The position numbers were made by a program, and so were the translations under genes. A stretch of 15,407 bases of DNA from GCA-965745 sp046704525 (GTDB lineage: Archaea > Thermoplasmatota > Thermoplasmata > Thermoplasmatales > Thermoplasmataceae). The stretch covers positions 1 to 15,407 of the forward strand of contig JBJKRS010000067.1 of NCBI GenBank assembly GCA_046704525.1. The letters run 5' to 3'. Shown here one piece after another: positions 12,267-15,407 of the stretch. The notes under the pieces are model-generated. The model worked only from the letters and a program-made list of their open reading frames with translations. It was not told where the DNA came from and searched no databases. How positions within the stretch are numbered: position 1 is the first letter of the stretch; each line of letters begins with the position of its first letter.

Positions 12267-12925
12267 AGGAGTGCCTCAAGGCCCTCCAAACTATCCATTT
12301 TTTCAAATTTTTCAATGGAGAGGCTGTGCAGGATATTGGAAACAAGCGTTCTGGAAACTTCAGCCTCGACAAAGCCATGTCCGGCCTCATTCTCCATGCT
12401 TGTCATAATTGCAGAATCGAAGCCGCAAGGCATTATCCTTCCAAATGCAGACAGGTCAGTAGAGACATTCAGTGCAATTCCATGAAATGTGGAAGATTCC
12501 CTGATGGCAAAACCTATGGAGCATATTTTCCTTCCCGAGGTCCAGACGCCTGTCTCCTTGGCAAGCCTGCCCTCTGCATCTATTCCATAGGCAGAAAGGG
12601 TTTTCGTGATCGCTTTCTGCACTGAGAGAATTATCTCCTTTATGTTTGTGTGCCTTTCCAGAAGGCTCAGAATGAAATAGACAACTATCTGCCCTGGACC
12701 GTGGTAGGTGACTGAACCGCCCCTCTCGACCGGGACAGGCTGAATGGAAGGGTCGAGGAGTTCCGATGCGTTCCTGTGAATTCCAACTGTATAGACTGGC
12801 TCGTGTTCAGTCAAGATAAGGATGTCAGGCACCCTGCCCTCATTCCTCAAGTGGTTCAGAGACCGCTGCAGTTCCAGCATATGCTTGTATTCTGAAACAC
12901 CGACATCGGCAACAACGGGCTTCAA
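12260..12925 (-). CDS. lipB: Octanoyl-[acyl carrier]:protein transferase LipB
   Basis: The 221-residue protein is a full-length lipoyl(octanoyl) transferase. It has ERGGSVTYHGPGQIVVYF (67-84) with the conserved RGG and His75, GVWTSGRKICSIG (126-138) with the catalytic Lys133, and PCGF (166-169) with the acyl-accepting Cys167. LipB moves octanoate (or lipoate) from a carrier to E2 or H-protein lysines, after which LipA inserts sulfur; no lipA is visible in the window. The start is TTG at 12925, with a TATA-like box centred 28 bases upstream. This box is probably shared with the divergent AIR-synthase-like gene. Its 3' end carries the T-runs that may terminate the aldehyde dehydrogenase transcript on the other strand. 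Confidence 0.93.
   Translation of the reverse strand: MKPVVADVGVSEYKHMLELQRSLNHLRNEGRVPDILILTEHEPVYTVGIHRNASELLDPSIQPVPVERGGSVTYHGPGQIVVYFILSLLERHTNIKEIILSVQKAITKTLSAYGIDAEGRLAKETGVWTSGRKICSIGFAIRESSTFHGIALNVSTDLSAFGRIMPCGFDSAIMTSMENEAGHGFVEAEVSRTLVSNILHSLSIEKFEKMDSLEGLEALLQ
12298..12312 (+). terminator. Oligo-T terminator of aldehyde dehydrogenase inside lipB
   Basis: T6 (12298-12303) and T5 (12308-12312) lie 32-46 bases after the aldehyde dehydrogenase stop on the plus strand, within the lipB 3' coding region that specifies EKFEK. Confidence 0.45.
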
Positions 12926-12949
12926 TGATGGCTAAAACGCTTCATGGCG

Positions 12950-12956
12950 TAAATAG
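12950..12956. promoter_or_regulatory. TATA-like box between lipB and AIR-synthase-like gene
   Basis: TAAATAG (CTATTTA on the minus strand) is centred 28 bases from the lipB TTG. In the other direction it predicts a start near 12979, about 10 bases before the leader ORF at 12989. Confidence 0.4.
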
Positions 12957-12988
12957 TCAGTGACGCAATTCTTAAGGCGGTTGAAAAG

Positions 12989-13033
12989 ATGGGCAGAAGG
13001 AACAAGACAGACTGCCGGGAGGCAAAAATATGA
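12989..13033 (+). CDS. Putative 14-codon leader ORF of AIR-synthase-like gene
   Basis: MGRRNKTDCREAKI is a basic short frame whose TGA overlaps the next ATG in ATGA (13030-13033). A GGGAGG Shine-Dalgarno sequence for the main gene lies within it, 7 bases before that ATG. Translational coupling is plausible, but translation of the small ORF is unproven. Confidence 0.3.
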   Translation: MGRRNKTDCREAKI

Positions 13034-14070
13034 GTGATTCACCTGAGGATGCAAGAAAGTTCATGGAGGAAAAAATCAACACGAAATTCGGGCAGAAGAG
13101 GACTGAAGTTGTGGTTGACCCATCGGGCCACTTCGATTACAGCATCGTCAAGATCAGCGATGACAAGGTCATGGGGATGGCGTCGGGAGAAGCCATGTTC
13201 CTGAGCGACCTGCCTCCTGACAAATCTGCCTACCTGACATTCCACCGTACTGTGGGAAAGCTTGTTGGATCGGCAATACTGCCTGAGTATATTGGCCTGA
13301 ACATCGGGATTCCGTCTGAGACTGATCCTGAGAAAGCATCGCATTACTGGAACAGCCTCAGTATAGAGTCCAAGAAATTCCAGGCGATGATCACCGGCAG
13401 AAGCTTCAATTTCCGCGGCGAGGCGAGGGAACCCTACGTTGGAGGCGTTTCGGCTGTGGGAACTGCTCTCAACAGCTTCTGCCTGACACCGGAGAGCATC
13501 TCAGACGGTGACAGGGTCCTGGTATCGAAAACAGCAGGAATCGAGGCTGCCACAGTTCTAGCGCACCTTATGCCGGAATACCTGGAATCAAAGTTAGGGC
13601 AGTATAACGCCAAGATGGCAGGAAAGCTCTTCTTCAAGACTTCCACTATTCAGGAAGCACAGGAAGCAATCAAATTTGGGCTTGGCAAGAACGGAATAAC
13701 AGGAATGAAGAGTGCCGGTGAGACTGGATTCATGGGAGCAGTAGAAGAATTCTGCACTGCGGGAGGATTTGGCGTTGAACTGGATTACTCGCAGATACCT
13801 GTTTACGATGAAGTGAAGGAGATCAGCGAGATATTTGACCTGAACCCCTTCAGGACCGCATCAATGGGTGCAATGATCATGACTGCTCCGGAGAGTGTCT
13901 CGGAGGACTTCATCAAGGTTCTCGTTGGCAACGGCATTGATGTGGTTGACGTGGGAAAGGTAAGCAGGAACAGCAATGCGGTCAAGGTCAGCGGAGGGGA
14001 GATTGCTCGCGAATCAGGAAGGTCGTTCTATGACTCTTTGCCCGATTTCCGGAGGAAGTCAGGTGCCTGA
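13030..14070 (+). CDS. AIR synthase-related protein (PurM/HypE/SelD superfamily)
   Basis: The 346-residue protein matches the two-domain PurM-like ATP-binding fold. The second domain is clearest: DGDRVLVSKTAGIEAATVLA (159-178); GITGMKSAGETGFMGAVEEF (222-241), which lines up with the 'MHDVTEGGLLGA' region of HypE; GFGVELDYSQIPVYDEV (246-262); and DLNPFRTASMGAMIM (270-284). The N-terminal ATP-binding region is more divergent. True HypE ends in a conserved cysteine that is carbamoylated; this protein ends RRKSGA and has no such cysteine, so it is not a hydrogenase maturation HypE. No purine, selenium or hydrogenase genes are nearby. It probably phosphorylates or dehydrates an unknown substrate using ATP. 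The start has a GGGAGG site 7 bases upstream. Confidence 0.8.
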   Translation: MSDSPEDARKFMEEKINTKFGQKRTEVVVDPSGHFDYSIVKISDDKVMGMASGEAMFLSDLPPDKSAYLTFHRTVGKLVGSAILPEYIGLNIGIPSETDPEKASHYWNSLSIESKKFQAMITGRSFNFRGEAREPYVGGVSAVGTALNSFCLTPESISDGDRVLVSKTAGIEAATVLAHLMPEYLESKLGQYNAKMAGKLFFKTSTIQEAQEAIKFGLGKNGITGMKSAGETGFMGAVEEFCTAGGFGVELDYSQIPVYDEVKEISEIFDLNPFRTASMGAMIMTAPESVSEDFIKVLVGNGIDVVDVGKVSRNSNAVKVSGGEIARESGRSFYDSLPDFRRKSGA

Positions 14071-14101
14071 TTACCTGAGAGACTGAATTTCCCGGTTCAA
14101 C

Positions 14102-14109
14102 TTTTTTAA
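14102..14109 (+). promoter_or_regulatory. TATA box of exported-protein gene
   Basis: TTTTTTAA is centred about 25 bases before the ATG at 14130. The same T-run and a second T6 (14120-14125) may also end the upstream transcript. Confidence 0.45.
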
Positions 14110-14129
14110 CCTTGTAACGTTTTTTATGA

Positions 14130-14702
14130 ATGGGCATGGGTGATCCAGGACGTCGTAGAAGGATATGGATCGCGGTTGTAGTCCTGATCATAATAATAGC
14201 CGCTGGAACAGTAGCGGAATTTGTAAACTTCTCTTCCGGGCCCTATTACAATTTCATCAATACATCAACTGCAAACTCTGAGCTTGGAACAAACTTCACC
14301 AATTCGATGGCAATAAACCAAATCAGCAATGCAAGCGGGAATTTCCCGGGATCGGTGTCCTTCAATGGAGTTCGCATGTCAGGTGGCGGTAACTCGGCAC
14401 TTGCAATAGAGCTCTCAAAATACAATAAGACGTCAAATGCAGAGCACTGGTACAGCAATCATTCAGCCGCGCTGATTGCATCGAACACTGCCATATACAA
14501 TGACAGCTACAAAGGCTACATATTTTCATTTCTGGTATCTAATTCTACCAGCAAATCGGCTGCTTCATTCCAGTTGTGGGGAGTATACCACAGGGCTGTA
14601 ATATACATACAGGGGGAGCGGCTGCCGGGAGTCTCAAACAAAACTGTCGAGGACCTTGTGCACTCACAGATAACCCAGACTTTCAGCCCTCCTCTTCCTT
14701 GA
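14130..14702 (+). CDS. Membrane-anchored exported protein rich in N-glycosylation sequons
   Basis: I do not recognise the family. The 190-residue protein starts with a short basic segment (RRRR, 8-11), then a single hydrophobic helix at about 12-28 (WIAVVVLIIIIAAG). The remaining 160 residues should lie outside the cell by the positive-inside rule. This part is rich in Asn, Ser and Thr and contains nine N-x-S/T sequons (NFS, NTS, NFT, NAS, NKT, NHS, NDS, NST, NKT), consistent with a heavily glycosylated surface protein of an acidophile. It contains a single aromatic-rich stretch (FQLWGVYHRAVIYIQGE). ATG at 14130 is chosen because of the TATA spacing; the ATG at 14126 hits a stop after five codons. 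Confidence 0.72.
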   Translation: MGMGDPGRRRRIWIAVVVLIIIIAAGTVAEFVNFSSGPYYNFINTSTANSELGTNFTNSMAINQISNASGNFPGSVSFNGVRMSGGGNSALAIELSKYNKTSNAEHWYSNHSAALIASNTAIYNDSYKGYIFSFLVSNSTSKSAASFQLWGVYHRAVIYIQGERLPGVSNKTVEDLVHSQITQTFSPPLP

Positions 14703-14757
14703 GCTCTAGTCCTGCATCGGCAGAGATCGTATTTGAGGCATTAATGCGCGGACAATC

Positions 14758-14763
14758 TTTATT
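14758..14763 (+). promoter_or_regulatory. TATA-like box for winged-helix regulator
   Basis: TTTATT predicts a start near 14786, a few bases before the TTG at 14790 and the ATG at 14796. Apart from this box I see nothing in 14703-14789. Confidence 0.3.
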
Positions 14764-14795
14764 CATATGGTGCATTCAAGATCGAGGCGTTGTCA

Positions 14796-15407
14796 ATGGT
14801 CCCTGGTCAGGCTGAAGTAACACAGATCATCATCATGCTTAACCTGTTTGATGGAGTGAAGAAGCCTGCAGATATTGGCAGGAATATCGGCATTACTCTC
14901 CAGGGTGTGCAGTACCACCTCAAGATTCTAAAGGAAAAGGAACTAGTTTCAGATGATAACACCATCACCCAGAGGGGTTTTGAATTCCTTTACTCCGGCC
15001 TCAACAATATGCGTGGCTTCGTGTCTGAAAATATATTCAAGCTCGACAGGGTAATTGTCTGGGAAGCGATCAGCCAGGATGATATACAGAAAGGTGACCA
15101 GGTCTATCTTGCCATGAACAACGGTTACCTCTGCGCTTACACCGACAAGAAATCAAATTCCACCGGCGTCGCTGTTACAGAAGGCAGTAAAAACGGCATA
15201 GTAGGGGTTACCCGCGTTGAGGGAATTATCGATGTGGAAGTCAGGGATATTACAATACTGATCCTGCCCGACGTGGAGGAAATTGGAGAGAACCTTGATA
15301 AGGTGAGGGAAAGAATCAGAAGCATAGGTGCTGATCTCACAGCAGTTATAGGGGAGGAAGCACTGTTTGTTGCAAGGGAAATGGACCTTTCAGGCCTCAT
15401 TGAATAC
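14796..15407 (+). CDS. Winged-helix transcriptional regulator, truncated by window end
   Basis: The frame is open from an in-frame stop at 14742 to the right edge, giving 204 residues from the ATG at 14796; TTG at 14790 is an alternative. Residues 1-65 form an archaeal winged-helix DNA-binding domain: GVKKPADIGRNIGITLQGVQYHLKIL (about 21-46) is a helix-turn-helix with the QYHLKIL recognition helix typical of ArsR-like proteins, followed by a wing and TQRGFEFL. Residues 85-204 form a second alpha/beta domain with a small-molecule-binding look (YLAMNNGYLCAYTD; VEVRDITILILPDVEEIG). I recall archaeal two-domain regulators of this shape but cannot name the ligand. No target operator can be deduced. 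Confidence 0.75.
   Translation, partial: MVPGQAEVTQIIIMLNLFDGVKKPADIGRNIGITLQGVQYHLKILKEKELVSDDNTITQRGFEFLYSGLNNMRGFVSENIFKLDRVIVWEAISQDDIQKGDQVYLAMNNGYLCAYTDKKSNSTGVAVTEGSKNGIVGVTRVEGIIDVEVRDITILILPDVEEIGENLDKVRERIRSIGADLTAVIGEEALFVAREMDLSGLIEY

Noticed and set aside
13030..14070. Hydrogenase maturation factor HypE
   Set aside because: The C-terminal cysteine needed for carbamoylation is absent and no hydrogenase genes are nearby, so only the superfamily is assigned.
1..15407. CRISPR arrays, insertion sequences, tRNA or rRNA genes
   Set aside because: I found no regularly spaced repeats, transposase motifs, terminal inverted repeats or tRNA-like cloverleaf sequence when reading both strands.

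Overview
The window reads as a chromosomal segment of a thermoacidophilic euryarchaeon, most likely from the Thermoplasmata. This is inferred from archaeal protein families, heavy AGG/AGA arginine codon use, TATA-like boxes about 22-28 nt in front of many start codons (leaderless mRNAs), several TTG starts, and oligo-T stretches at gene ends. I cannot assign a genus. I see no mobile element, CRISPR array, tRNA or rRNA.

Layout. Positions 1-2718: the 3' end of a class III aminotransferase; a convergent PhzF-like isomerase; two GNAT acetyltransferases in tandem, the second of the phosphinothricin/ArsN type; a small membrane protein. Positions 2859-4347: a DEAD-box RNA helicase preceded by a 16-codon leader ORF with an ATGA junction, and a convergent zinc-ribbon protein. 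Positions 4348-4615: a gene-free stretch with a strong imperfect hairpin. Positions 4616-9568: a molybdenum hydroxylase locus, with xdhC-like and mocA-like cofactor genes diverging from one another and an FAD/FeS/Mo three-subunit operon (M-S-L order) that converges on mocA. Positions 9569-9900: a gene-free, highly structured region with an orphan strong TATA box. Positions 9901-12266: a short-chain dehydrogenase and a P5CDH-like aldehyde dehydrogenase. Positions 12260-14070: convergent lipB, then an AIR-synthase/HypE-like protein with a 14-codon leader ORF. Positions 14130-15407: a membrane-anchored, sequon-rich exported protein and the 5' part of a winged-helix regulator.

How the genes fit together. 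XdhC-like protein and MocA would prepare and deliver molybdenum cofactor for the M-S-L hydroxylase. Its large subunit lacks the CO-dehydrogenase active-site loop, so it should oxidise an aldehyde or heterocycle rather than CO. The adjacent SDR and ALDH make a local cluster of aldehyde/alcohol redox enzymes, but a shared pathway is only inferred. LipB serves lipoylation of 2-oxoacid dehydrogenase/glycine cleavage E2/H proteins.

The least explained signals are non-coding: the structured 9633-9865 region, the 4529-4574 hairpin, two separate ATGA leader ORFs, and oligo-T terminators that lie inside the 3' ends of convergent genes.
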